Positions 43,639 to 51,250 of a stretch of DNA of 64,000 bases are shown here, piece after piece. The notes below the pieces were generated by a model. It was given only the letters and a program-made list of their open reading frames with translations, made no database searches and was not told the DNA's origin. Made by a program: the position numbers and the translations under genes. Source of the DNA: UBA10677 sp045654245. GTDB taxonomy: Bacteria > Bacillota > Clostridia > Christensenellales > Pumilibacteraceae. Every line of letters begins with the position of its first letter. The stretch's first letter is position 1. The stretch is taken from NCBI GenBank assembly GCA_045654245.1, contig JAZOMX010000017.1:55910-119909 (forward strand), in the 5' to 3' direction.

Positions 43639-44844
43639 ATGAATAAGAAATTTAGCGTAGCGATTATCGGTTGCGGAAGTTTTGCAAGAAATTTCGTTCA
43701 CATTTTTAAGGCGCATCCTTTCGTTAGTAAAGTCGTAGTGTGCGATATCGTAAGAGAAAAAGCGGAAGAATATCGTGATAAATTCGAGGTAGAAATTATC
43801 GACAGTTTTGAAACGGCGATTGCCTCGCCCGATATCGACGCAGTAGCAATCTTTACCCAGCGCCACCTACACGGTCCTATGGTAATTTCCGCACTCAAGG
43901 CAGGAAAACACGTTTACTCCGCCGTGCCTATGGCGATTGAACCCGAGCATTGCAGAGAAATAATCGAACTCGTAAAAGAAACGGGACTCACCTATATGAT
44001 GGGCGAAACCTGTATCTATTACCCGTGCGCTATGTACTGCAAAAAGGAAAACGACAAGGGTACTTTCGGTAACTTCGTATTTGCCGAATCGCAGTATTTC
44101 CACGATATTAGCCACTTCCCCGAAGACCAACTAGATAGCCCCGATATTTGCGGACCGCCATTTTTCTATCCTACTCACTCAACCGCTATGGTTCTACACG
44201 CAACGGGTGCGTTCGTAACCAAAGTTTCGGGCGTAGGTATAGTAGATAAAGAACCTACCGCTCACTACGGCGTAGGACAAAATCAATGGGACAACACCTT
44301 CTCTAACGAAATCTCGCTTATGCACCTATCTAACGGTGGCGTAGCAAGAGTTTCGGAGTGCAGAAGAATAGGTTATAAAGCGCCTAGTTCTTACATCTCC
44401 GGTTTTTACGGCACGAAAGCGTCGTATCAGTTAAGCAACGCCCAGCATATCGTAACTAAACTAACCAAAGAGGGCGTTTCGCTTACCGACGTATCAAACG
44501 AGGTTAACCCTTACGATATGACGGCGAATAAAGATTTGCCCGACTATAAAGAGAAAGTCGCTAACCACAAGTGGATGTGGGATAACTTCTCCCCCGTTCA
44601 AGACGACGAAGTTGCCCGTCTTCCCAAAGAAGTACTCGACGCCAAGGGCAACGGCCATATGGGCTCGCATAAGTTCCTAATCGACGACTTCTGCAAAGCG
44701 GTAATAAACGGAACTCTTCCCACCGTAAACGCTTGGCTCGCCTCACGCTTTACTATCCCGGGACTTATTGCGCACCAGTCCGCTCTACGCGGTGGCGAAC
44801 TGCTTGAAGTTCCCGACTACGGCAATCCCCCAGAAAAGAAATAA
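43639..44844 (+). CDS. Gfo/Idh/MocA family oxidoreductase (second copy)
   Basis: 401 residues. Same architecture and motifs as the gene at 41822: SVAIIGCGSFARNFVHIF at the start, GKHVYSAVPMA near 90, PPFFYPTHSTAM near 170, and an AVPMA motif in place of EKP. Tandem duplication with divergence is likely. It is the last gene of the cluster and is followed by a terminator shared with the convergent esterase. Confidence 0.88.
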   Translation: MNKKFSVAIIGCGSFARNFVHIFKAHPFVSKVVVCDIVREKAEEYRDKFEVEIIDSFETAIASPDIDAVAIFTQRHLHGPMVISALKAGKHVYSAVPMAIEPEHCREIIELVKETGLTYMMGETCIYYPCAMYCKKENDKGTFGNFVFAESQYFHDISHFPEDQLDSPDICGPPFFYPTHSTAMVLHATGAFVTKVSGVGIVDKEPTAHYGVGQNQWDNTFSNEISLMHLSNGGVARVSECRRIGYKAPSSYISGFYGTKASYQLSNAQHIVTKLTKEGVSLTDVSNEVNPYDMTANKDLPDYKEKVANHKWMWDNFSPVQDDEVARLPKEVLDAKGNGHMGSHKFLIDDFCKAVINGTLPTVNAWLASRFTIPGLIAHQSALRGGELLEVPDYGNPPEKK

Positions 44845-44849
44845 ACGAA

Positions 44850-44882
44850 AAACGCCTACTAGCGAATTGCTAGCAGGCGTTT
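44850..44882. terminator. Bidirectional terminator
   Basis: AAACGCCTACTAGC pairs with GCTAGCAGGCGTTT (one mismatch) around a 5-nt loop. Confidence 0.82.
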
Positions 44883-44885
44883 ATT

Positions 44886-45515
44886 TTATTCTTTTACTTG
44901 AGAAAGTAGCCACTCTAGTGTTTCTTCGTTGCAAGCGTAATCCCAACAGTTATGTCCTACGCCCTCGTACCTAGTGTAGCGCACGTTTTTCCCGGCTTTA
45001 CGGAGCGCCTCTACCATTTTGTCGGAGTGCTCGACAGGAACTGCGGTATCTTGGTCGCCGTGGAAAACCCAAATAGGCATATTAAGAGTACTAGCCATCC
45101 ACTCGTAACCTATTCCGCACATAGGAACGATTGCGCTAAATAGTTCTGGCTCGGACAATGCGGTACACCAAGTTCCTATTCCGCCCATACTAAGTCCGGT
45201 AAGGTAAACACGTTTTTCGTCGATATCATACTTTTTGATTGCCTTTTTAATAAACGCCGTAAGCGTTTCTTGGCGCGCGCCCCAAAAAGTTCCACGAGGT
45301 ATTTGCGGAATAAGGTACACGAACTCATAGTCCTTTTGCCCAAAAATTTTATGAAAGCCGTGTTTTTCGGCAAGAGGTAGTCCTCTTCCGTCGTCACGCT
45401 CTCCCGCTCCGTGTAAGAACACGATAAGAGGTAAGCCTTTCTCGGCTTTTTCGGGTTTATACTCGATATATGGAAAACCGAGTTTATTTTTGGGAAATTC
45501 TTTTCTTACTAGCAT
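44886..45515 (-). CDS. Alpha/beta hydrolase (esterase/peptidase-like)
   Basis: 209 residues. Oxyanion segment FLHGAGERDDGRGL near 32, nucleophile Ser in GLSMGGIGTW near 116, Asp in HGDQDTAVP near 163, and His in GVGHNCW near 193. The order fits CE1-like esterases and prolyl-oligopeptidase-type hydrolases. No signal peptide, so intracellular. It is co-transcribed with the GH99-like gene 3 bp upstream, consistent with work on acylated glycans. Confidence 0.82.
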   Translation of the reverse strand: MLVRKEFPKNKLGFPYIEYKPEKAEKGLPLIVFLHGAGERDDGRGLPLAEKHGFHKIFGQKDYEFVYLIPQIPRGTFWGARQETLTAFIKKAIKKYDIDEKRVYLTGLSMGGIGTWCTALSEPELFSAIVPMCGIGYEWMASTLNMPIWVFHGDQDTAVPVEHSDKMVEALRKAGKNVRYTRYEGVGHNCWDYACNEETLEWLLSQVKE

Positions 45516-45518
45516 AAG

Positions 45519-46634
45519 TTATTCCTCACAAAAAACTTTTTTGATTGCATCTAGATATCCGTAACCGTACAAGTCGTCGGGTTGCAGATAACTCGTCTCC
45601 GTCCACTCGTTCCAACTGTTTATCGTAACTAGCGGTGGCAAATCGGGGTGAGTATCTAGATATTCTTTCGCCATAGCAAACCCTTTTTCGACTTGCTCGG
45701 GCGTATTGTTTTTAACTACTCCCTTTCTAAACTTATGGAAACGAGGATTATTGTCCCAACCTACCGAAATATGAGGGAAATACGGGAGCGTAAAATTCTC
45801 GTCTATGCGCTCCCACTCTTTTTTAACGCTTTCTAGTATATCGGCATAATCACGGTCAACGTCCGTAAAATGCGCAAACTGATAATTCGTCATACTATCA
45901 AACGAAAGCAAACGCAAAATATCGGCGGTAGAGTAAATCTTGTCGCCGTCAACTCCGCTTAAGTTATGATTATCTCTTCCCCAGTAAGTAAGTTGCAGGT
46001 GAAGTCCGGAGAAACCTGCGCTTTTTACTTTATTCCTAAAATCCTGTAACGCTCTAGCCGTTTCTTCTATTCCGCCAAGTCCTTTAATAAGGTTGAAGGC
46101 GTCGTAAATCATAAACACGGGCTTGCCATCTATTTTATAGTAATTCTCTTTATGAAAATACTTTTCTATCACTCTATCGCAAACTTTATCGAACTCTTTT
46201 TTGTCGCAACTTCCTAGCCAAATATTTTCCGTTACGCTATCCGAATTGCGTTTATCCCAAGTATAGTTCGCGTCGTGGTTAGCCCACATAAGATAGAATT
46301 TCATATCGCCGTTATTTTTCGCTTTTAAAAATCCCTCGTCGAGACATTGTTCCAAAAACGGACGACGGTCATACCAGTACCAGTCGTAGATAAACAAATT
46401 AACGCCGTGGCTTACCGCCTCGCGAATTTGCATTTCCATAACCTCGCTATCAGCCTCGTCGCGATAGCCCCAAAGTGGTTTTCTCGGCCACGAGTGTCCT
46501 TCGTACTTAGCCGTTGCCGACTTTACCGACTGCCACTCACCCGGTCCGTCCTCGCCCCAAAATAGACGAGTACGCGGTTCTTTTGCCGTGTAGGCAGGCC
46601 AAATATACGCTCCTACATCATACTTTCGTTTCAT
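45519..46634 (-). CDS. GH99-like/WbsX-type protein
   Basis: 371 residues beginning YDVGAYIWPAYT, with NLFIYDWYWYDRRPFLEQCL near 78 and a C-terminal PPLVTINSWNEWTETSYLQPD, the pattern of glycosyltransferase-associated WbsX/GH99-like proteins. The NEW-type motif is typical of endo-mannosidase-like folds. It lacks a signal peptide. The ATG at 46634 is two codons inside a GTG-started frame; GGGGTGG lies just upstream. Confidence 0.78.
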   Translation of the reverse strand: MKRKYDVGAYIWPAYTAKEPRTRLFWGEDGPGEWQSVKSATAKYEGHSWPRKPLWGYRDEADSEVMEMQIREAVSHGVNLFIYDWYWYDRRPFLEQCLDEGFLKAKNNGDMKFYLMWANHDANYTWDKRNSDSVTENIWLGSCDKKEFDKVCDRVIEKYFHKENYYKIDGKPVFMIYDAFNLIKGLGGIEETARALQDFRNKVKSAGFSGLHLQLTYWGRDNHNLSGVDGDKIYSTADILRLLSFDSMTNYQFAHFTDVDRDYADILESVKKEWERIDENFTLPYFPHISVGWDNNPRFHKFRKGVVKNNTPEQVEKGFAMAKEYLDTHPDLPPLVTINSWNEWTETSYLQPDDLYGYGYLDAIKKVFCEE

Positions 46635-46655
46635 ATCCACCCCAAAACCGAATAC

Positions 46656-47939
46656 TTAGTCCTCGTTACGCTCCTCGTCTTCTTCGTCTAGTTCACGAAC
46701 GGTTACTTTTACTTCTTTAACGTGCTTTTCGCTTGCGTTAGTAACTTCTATTTCAATATCCTTAAGCGAAACTTTCTCGCCCGCCGTAGGAATTTTATCC
46801 ATAAGTTCGATAACGTATCCGCCAACCGTAGTCGATTCTATATCTTTGGGAATAGTAAGCCCAAGTTTTTCGTACATATCCTCGACGTTCTCGTCGCCCG
46901 ATACGATATAAACGTTCTCTTCAACTTCTTTAACGAGTATCTCTACTTCGTCGTGCTCGTCGTAAATCTCGCCCACTAGTTCTTCTAGAATATCCTCTAG
47001 CGTTACGATTCCTTCCGTGCCTCCAAACTCGTCAACTACGATAGCAAGATGAACTTTCGCCTTTTGCAACATACGAAGTACGGTGGAAATTTTCATACTC
47101 GACGAAACGCACACCGAGTTTTGAATAATGCTCTTTATACTCGTTCCGCCGTCGTGGTATAGCGAATAGAAATCCTTTTCGTGGATAAGACCGACTACTG
47201 CGTCTATCGTCTCAATATAGACGGGCAAACGCGAAAATCCGTGCTCGGTAAACTTCTTGTATATGGATTCCATATCCGAACTTTCCTCAACCGCGATTAC
47301 GTTGACTCTAGGTATCATAATATCCCTTACGTCAAGGTCCTCAAACTCGATTGCCGAACGAATAAGTTGCGATTCGTGGCTCTCTAGTTCGCCTTCGCTC
47401 TCCGCAGTTTCTACAATCGTAAGGAGTTCGCCTTCAGTAATAGTCGAGGTTTTTTCAAAACGGAAAATCTTTTTAAGCAACCACTTCCAGCCCTCGAAAA
47501 TGACGTTTATGGGCAAGAATATATAGGTAAATAAGCGAAGTAACGGATAAAACAATATAGCACACTTTTCGGGCCATTGTTTAGCGAACATTTTGGGCGT
47601 AATCTCGCCGAAAATTAACACGACTGCCGTCATTACGATAGTAGATACCGTCGCAGCAAGTCCCGTATCAGAAACGATTATAGTGGTAAATAACACCGTC
47701 GCTAGCGCCGACGACGCAATATTTACGATATTGTTTCCAACGAGTATCGTGGATAGAATTTTATCAAAATTCTCGCTTAACTTAAGTACCGACTTCGCGC
47801 GCTTGTTCCCGTCTTGCTCCATATTCATAAGACGAATCTTATTAATCGAAGTGTACGCCATCTCAGACGCCGAGAAAAAGCCCGAGAATAAAATTAAAAT
47901 TACTAGTGCAAATATAATACCTATCTGTACTGAATCCAT
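46656..47939 (-). CDS. CorC/HlyC (CNNM) family protein with CBS domains
   Basis: 427 residues. N-terminal DUF21 membrane domain with four helices (about 1-150), a CBS pair (RDIMIPRVNVIAVEESSDMES and IVVDEFGGTEGIVTLEDILEELVGEIYDE, shown in part), and a C-terminal CorC domain. The family is linked to Mg or Co efflux. RBS AGGAG is present. A long 5' leader precedes it, with a 40-codon ORF and an internal terminator. Confidence 0.9.
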   Translation of the reverse strand: MDSVQIGIIFALVILILFSGFFSASEMAYTSINKIRLMNMEQDGNKRAKSVLKLSENFDKILSTILVGNNIVNIASSALATVLFTTIIVSDTGLAATVSTIVMTAVVLIFGEITPKMFAKQWPEKCAILFYPLLRLFTYIFLPINVIFEGWKWLLKKIFRFEKTSTITEGELLTIVETAESEGELESHESQLIRSAIEFEDLDVRDIMIPRVNVIAVEESSDMESIYKKFTEHGFSRLPVYIETIDAVVGLIHEKDFYSLYHDGGTSIKSIIQNSVCVSSSMKISTVLRMLQKAKVHLAIVVDEFGGTEGIVTLEDILEELVGEIYDEHDEVEILVKEVEENVYIVSGDENVEDMYEKLGLTIPKDIESTTVGGYVIELMDKIPTAGEKVSLKDIEIEVTNASEKHVKEVKVTVRELDEEDEERNED

Positions 47940-47985
47940 ATCGTTTAACTATCTTTCTCCTACTTGGTTTTTTATTTAGTTCTTA

Positions 47986-48108
47986 CTATTTTTTATAACG
48001 AAAAAGGGCAACGCAAAAAAGCGTTGCTCGAAATGCATCTCTATTCTGATTTAAATTACTAGGTCGCCCTAAAGGCACCTCGCTTGAATTGTCGCTTTGA
48101 TTTATCAT
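47986..48108 (-). CDS. Leader ORF (40 aa) overlapping an attenuator hairpin
   Basis: An uninterrupted ORF from ATG at 48108 to TAG at 47986, on the leader of the CorC-type gene. The peptide is Asn/Ser-rich at its start (NQSDNSS), contains PLGRPSN, and ends hydrophobic (TLFCVALF then RYKK). The last third is encoded by the hairpin GCAACGC/GCGTTGC. A weak AAGG lies 14 nt upstream. It is not in any family I can name. Whether it is translated is untested; a regulatory leader peptide is the main hypothesis. Confidence 0.4.
   Translation of the reverse strand: MINQSDNSSEVPLGRPSNLNQNRDAFRATLFCVALFRYKK
48001..48027 (-). terminator. Candidate attenuator terminator in CorC leader
   Basis: A 7-bp stem GCAACGC with GCGTTGC around six A/T, followed on the - strand by CCTTTTTCG. 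Confidence 0.6.
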
Positions 48109-48133
48109 AGTAAAAAACTGTTACCTTGCTTTT

Positions 48134-48162
48134 AGTATAGCATACGGAAAAGAAAAAATCAA
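48134..48162 (-). promoter_or_regulatory. Promoter of CorC leader and gene
   Basis: On the - strand TTGATT, a 17-bp spacer, then TATACT. The leader from here to the CorC ATG is about 190 nt. Confidence 0.75.
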
Positions 48163-48211
48163 GAGGTTTTAACGATTTTATCCACTTATTTATGCTCTTT
48201 ATATGAAAAAA

Positions 48212-48231
48212 GAACGGATTTTCATCCGTCC
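48212..48231 (-). terminator. Terminator after acyl carrier protein gene
   Basis: On the - strand GGACGGAT-GAAA-ATCCGTTC followed by T6. Confidence 0.8.
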
Positions 48232-48250
48232 TTTCTCTCTTTTCTTCGTT

Positions 48251-48472
48251 TTACGCAATTAGTTCAGCAATCTTTTCTACGAGTTCGTCAACGGTATTTA
48301 CCGCGATATCGTCAGGGAAAGTGATGTCAAACTTATCCTCGATTGCCATAACTAGTTCTACCTTATCGAGCGAGTCGAAACCTAGGTCGGCAAAGTTGTC
48401 TCCAGCGTTTAGTACTGCATCTGCTCCACGATATTCTTTTGCTATTTCATTAAGTTCTTTTAAGATATCCAT
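48251..48472 (-). CDS. acpP: Acyl carrier protein
   Basis: 73 residues, acidic, with the phosphopantetheine Ser in DLGFDSLDKVELVM near 29-42. Carries acyl chains in fatty acid synthesis, but no fab genes adjoin it, so a special-purpose carrier is possible. The ATG at 48472 follows GGAGGAAAACA; the longer frame adds eight unlike residues. Confidence 0.93.
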   Translation of the reverse strand: MDILKELNEIAKEYRGADAVLNAGDNFADLGFDSLDKVELVMAIEDKFDITFPDDIAVNTVDELVEKIAELIA

Positions 48473-48521
48473 TGTTTTCCTCCTACTTGCGCTCACTTGC
48501 GCCGTTAGTTTTAGTGAGATT

Positions 48522-48551
48522 ATTATATCAAACTTTTCTACCTTTTGTCAA
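48522..48551 (-). promoter_or_regulatory. Promoter of acyl carrier protein gene
   Basis: On the - strand TTGACA, an 18-bp spacer, then TATAAT. Confidence 0.82.
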
Positions 48552-48569
48552 CTCAATTTTAAAAAATTA

Positions 48570-49019
48570 TTATTGAGCGATTTTTTCTCCTAAGCGAAGT
48601 CTTTGGTCGCACAGTCTAATTACCTCTTCTCTATTCGTTTCATCACAGTAAGAAAGAGTTTGACCGTCGGCTAACACCGTTTCGTTTTCAAAAAATATGA
48701 CCGCGCGTTTAACCCCTAAGCGATAAGCCTTTTTAAGCGCTAAACAAGTATACGCTTCGCCCTCAGGTTTTATTCCCGTAACAGAAAATAGCGTTTCGTC
48801 GGTAAACAAAACGACGGCAAGTTCGTCGGCTAGCGTAGGCGAAAGAGTTTTGGGAGAAAATCCAACCGATATTCCTCCGCTCGCTCTTACCTTTTGAGCA
48901 ATCTCACGCGCGCTAAACGCCCCTGCGTCAAGCCCTATTACCACGGTTTTATTCGCAAGTTTTTCGCTCTCGTCTAAAACGGGAAAATTAAGTTCGTTAG
49001 TAAAAATTTTGTAAATCAT
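48570..49019 (-). CDS. Uncharacterised protein, predicted leaderless
   Basis: 149 residues, no recognised family. It has a hydrophobic VVIGLDAG strand near 26-34, an SAREIAQKVRASGG helix near 36-50 and a second alternating segment near 100-115 (VKRAVIFFENETV), suggesting an alpha/beta fold. It has no Shine-Dalgarno and its -10 box lies 6 nt before the ATG. It is divergent from a 43-residue ORF. Confidence 0.6.
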   Translation of the reverse strand: MIYKIFTNELNFPVLDESEKLANKTVVIGLDAGAFSAREIAQKVRASGGISVGFSPKTLSPTLADELAVVLFTDETLFSVTGIKPEGEAYTCLALKKAYRLGVKRAVIFFENETVLADGQTLSYCDETNREEVIRLCDQRLRLGEKIAQ

Positions 49020-49025
49020 ATTTTT

Positions 49026-49054
49026 ATTATACCAAAACCCTCTCTCCCCGTCAA
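49026..49054 (-). promoter_or_regulatory. Leaderless promoter of uncharacterised gene
   Basis: On the - strand TTGACG, a 17-bp spacer, TATAAT, then exactly 6 nt to the ATG. Confidence 0.75.
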
Positions 49055-49103
49055 GCGCATACTTAACGCTGAAAACGGGTACTCTACTATTAAAGGAGGA
49101 AAT

Positions 49104-49235
49104 ATGAGTAAGAATAAACGAAAAAAGGACAATACGCCCGAACGAGTAGTTCGAAAGGAAAGCGGAATTGACAGCGACAAACTCTTTAAAATGGTGTCGA
49201 ACGAAAAAAATATTTCAAACGGCAGTCAAAGTTGA
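49104..49235 (+). CDS. Small basic protein ORF (43 aa)
   Basis: ATG at 49104 preceded by AAAGGAGGAAAT, a near-perfect ribosome site. The product is rich in Lys/Arg (MSKNKRKKDN at the start) with no recognised domain. It ends 10 bp before the mrp promoter. The strong ribosome site argues that it is translated. Confidence 0.55.
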   Translation: MSKNKRKKDNTPERVVRKESGIDSDKLFKMVSNEKNISNGSQS

Positions 49236-49245
49236 CGGGTAAAGA

Positions 49246-49274
49246 TTGACTAATAAAAATAAAAGTGTTACAAT
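49246..49274 (+). promoter_or_regulatory. Promoter of mrp
   Basis: TTGACT, a 17-bp spacer, then TACAAT, 32 bp before the ATG. Confidence 0.75.
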
Positions 49275-49306
49275 TTACCCGTAACTATTTTTTGAGGTGA
49301 TTTATT

Positions 49307-50128
49307 ATGGGATGCACACACGATTGTTCTACTTGTAGTGAAAAATGTAACGACAAAAAATCTTTGCTTGAAAAACCGCACGAACTTTCTAAAATCAAAA
49401 AAGTTATCGGTATCGTCAGCGGTAAAGGTGGCGTAGGCAAATCTCTCGTCACGGGTATTTCCGCAGTTCTATCAAGAAGATGCGGTTACTCTACCGCGAT
49501 TTTGGACGCAGACATTACGGGCCCGTCAATTCCAAAAATGTTCGGACTTCGAGAAAAAGCGTCGGGCTCTGAACTCGGACTTATGCCCGTTAAAACTAGC
49601 ACGGGTATTTCGGTTATGTCGCTTAACCTTCTTACCGAAAACGAGACTGACCCCGTCGTTTGGCGTGGTCCAGTTATTGCCGGCGTTGTTAAACAGTTTT
49701 GGCAAGAAGTTATTTGGGGCGACGTGGACTTTATGTTCGTAGATATGCCCCCGGGAACGGGCGACGTGCCTCTTACCGTATTCCAGTCTATCCCCCTCGA
49801 CGGAATTATTATCGTAACTTCTCCGCAAGAACTCGTTTCTATGATTGTTGAAAAAGCGGTTAATATGGCGTCGCTTATGAATATTCCCGTTCTCGGTATC
49901 GTCGAGAATATGAGTTATCTCGAGTGCCCCGACTGTAAAAAACAAATCAAGTTTTTCGGCGAAAGTCATATCGAAGAGACTGCTAAAAAGCACGACCTTA
50001 AAGTTCTCGCTCGTATTCCTATCGAGCCTAAACTCGCCAAAGGTTGCGACGCAGGTCTTATCGAACTGTTTAACGGAGACTGGGCAAACTCTCTCGTAAC
50101 TATTTTCGACGAAATGGCAAAAAACTAA
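49307..50128 (+). CDS. Mrp/NBP35-type Fe-S carrier ATPase
   Basis: 273 residues. A Cys-rich N-terminus (CTHDCSTCSEKC, residues 3-14) resembles Nbp35, followed by the deviant Walker A GKGGVGKS near 40, VDMPPGTGD near 150, and CPDC near 208 for the bridging cluster. It carries or assembles Fe-S clusters in the cytoplasm. The N-terminal cluster motif sets it apart from minimal ApbC proteins. Confidence 0.92.
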   Translation: MGCTHDCSTCSEKCNDKKSLLEKPHELSKIKKVIGIVSGKGGVGKSLVTGISAVLSRRCGYSTAILDADITGPSIPKMFGLREKASGSELGLMPVKTSTGISVMSLNLLTENETDPVVWRGPVIAGVVKQFWQEVIWGDVDFMFVDMPPGTGDVPLTVFQSIPLDGIIIVTSPQELVSMIVEKAVNMASLMNIPVLGIVENMSYLECPDCKKQIKFFGESHIEETAKKHDLKVLARIPIEPKLAKGCDAGLIELFNGDWANSLVTIFDEMAKN

Positions 50129-50148
50129 CTTATTACAAAACTTAACGG

Positions 50149-50181
50149 AAAAAAGGCTTTGAACAAATCAAAGCCTTTTTT
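50149..50181 (+). terminator. Terminator after mrp
   Basis: A 14-bp stem AAAAAAGGCTTTGA with its complement and a 5-nt loop. Confidence 0.88.
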
Positions 50182-50234
50182 ATCGTCGTTTTTTATTTTT
50201 TGTATCTAAAAGTGCAAAAAAGTCTTATTCTGCA

Positions 50235-50262
50235 TTGTTTTTTTCCGCTGAAAATTTATAAT
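50235..50262 (+). promoter_or_regulatory. Promoter of GH130-phosphohexomutase pair
   Basis: TTGTTT, a 16-bp spacer, then TATAAT, 28 bp before the ATG. Confidence 0.68.
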
Positions 50263-50290
50263 GAAAGTAATAAATAACGAGGAGAAAATT

Positions 50291-51247
50291 ATGATTAAAA
50301 GATGTGAACTCAACCCTATTTTGTCGGCTAAAGATATTCCTTACGACGCAGAACTAATTTTTAACGCAGGCGTTACGAAAATCGACGGTAAATATTTTAT
50401 GCTGTTTAGAAACGATTATCGCAAGGATAGAAATATTTTCAAAATCAGCACGAATTTGGGAATAGCAAGAAGTGACGACGGTATTCATTGGACGGCAGAC
50501 CCTACGCCTTGTTTTGAAATGTCAGACGAGGAAATCGAGCGTATTTACGACCCTAGACTGCACCTAATCGACGGCGAAATTTATATTTGTTTCGCTATGG
50601 ACACAAAGCACGGTCTTCGTGGAGGAATAGCAAAAACCGACAAAGAGTTTAAGACTTTCGATATTCTATCGCTAAGCGTTCCCGACAATCGCAATATGGT
50701 GCTATTCCCCGAAAAGATTAACGGTATGTACGCGCGTTTAGAACGCCCCTTCCCCGTATATTCAACGGGCGGAGAACATTTCGATATTTGGTACTCCGAC
50801 TCGCCAGACCTTAAATACTGGGGCAATTCTAGTCTCGTTTTGGGCGCTGAAAAAGTTCCGTTTAGCAACAGTAAAATCGGGCCTGCCGCTCCTCCCGTTA
50901 AGACGGAAAAAGGTTGGCTTACTACTTTCCACGCCGTTAAAAAAGTCGAGCCCAAGAAAAACGGTTGGGAAAGCAGTTGGAGCAAAGAATATTACGCAGG
51001 AATTATGCTACTAGACCTTAATAATCCAAGCAAGATTATCGGTATATACGACAAGCCGTTGATTGCACCCGAAGCAGAATACGAAACCTCGGGCGGATTT
51101 AGAAACGACGTAATATTCCCCGGCGGTATGATTTTAGAAGACGACGGAGAGGTTAAAATTTACTACGGCTCGGCAGACACCGTAGAGTGTTTGGCTACGG
51201 CAAACGTGGACTATCTCGTTTCGCTTTGCTTAAATAACGAAAAGTAA
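50291..51247 (+). CDS. GH130-like glycoside phosphorylase
   Basis: 318 residues with a five-bladed propeller look: repeated phosphorylase blades such as GIARSDDGIHW near 66, the catalytic-region IYDPRL near 92, and FPEKINGMYARLERP near 150. GH130 enzymes cleave beta-mannosides with phosphate, releasing mannose 1-phosphate. The next gene, 3 bp downstream, is a phosphohexomutase that could convert the product to mannose 6-phosphate. The ATG at 50291 follows GAGGAG. Confidence 0.8.
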   Translation: MIKRCELNPILSAKDIPYDAELIFNAGVTKIDGKYFMLFRNDYRKDRNIFKISTNLGIARSDDGIHWTADPTPCFEMSDEEIERIYDPRLHLIDGEIYICFAMDTKHGLRGGIAKTDKEFKTFDILSLSVPDNRNMVLFPEKINGMYARLERPFPVYSTGGEHFDIWYSDSPDLKYWGNSSLVLGAEKVPFSNSKIGPAAPPVKTEKGWLTTFHAVKKVEPKKNGWESSWSKEYYAGIMLLDLNNPSKIIGIYDKPLIAPEAEYETSGGFRNDVIFPGGMILEDDGEVKIYYGSADTVECLATANVDYLVSLCLNNEK

Positions 51248-51250
51248 GTT

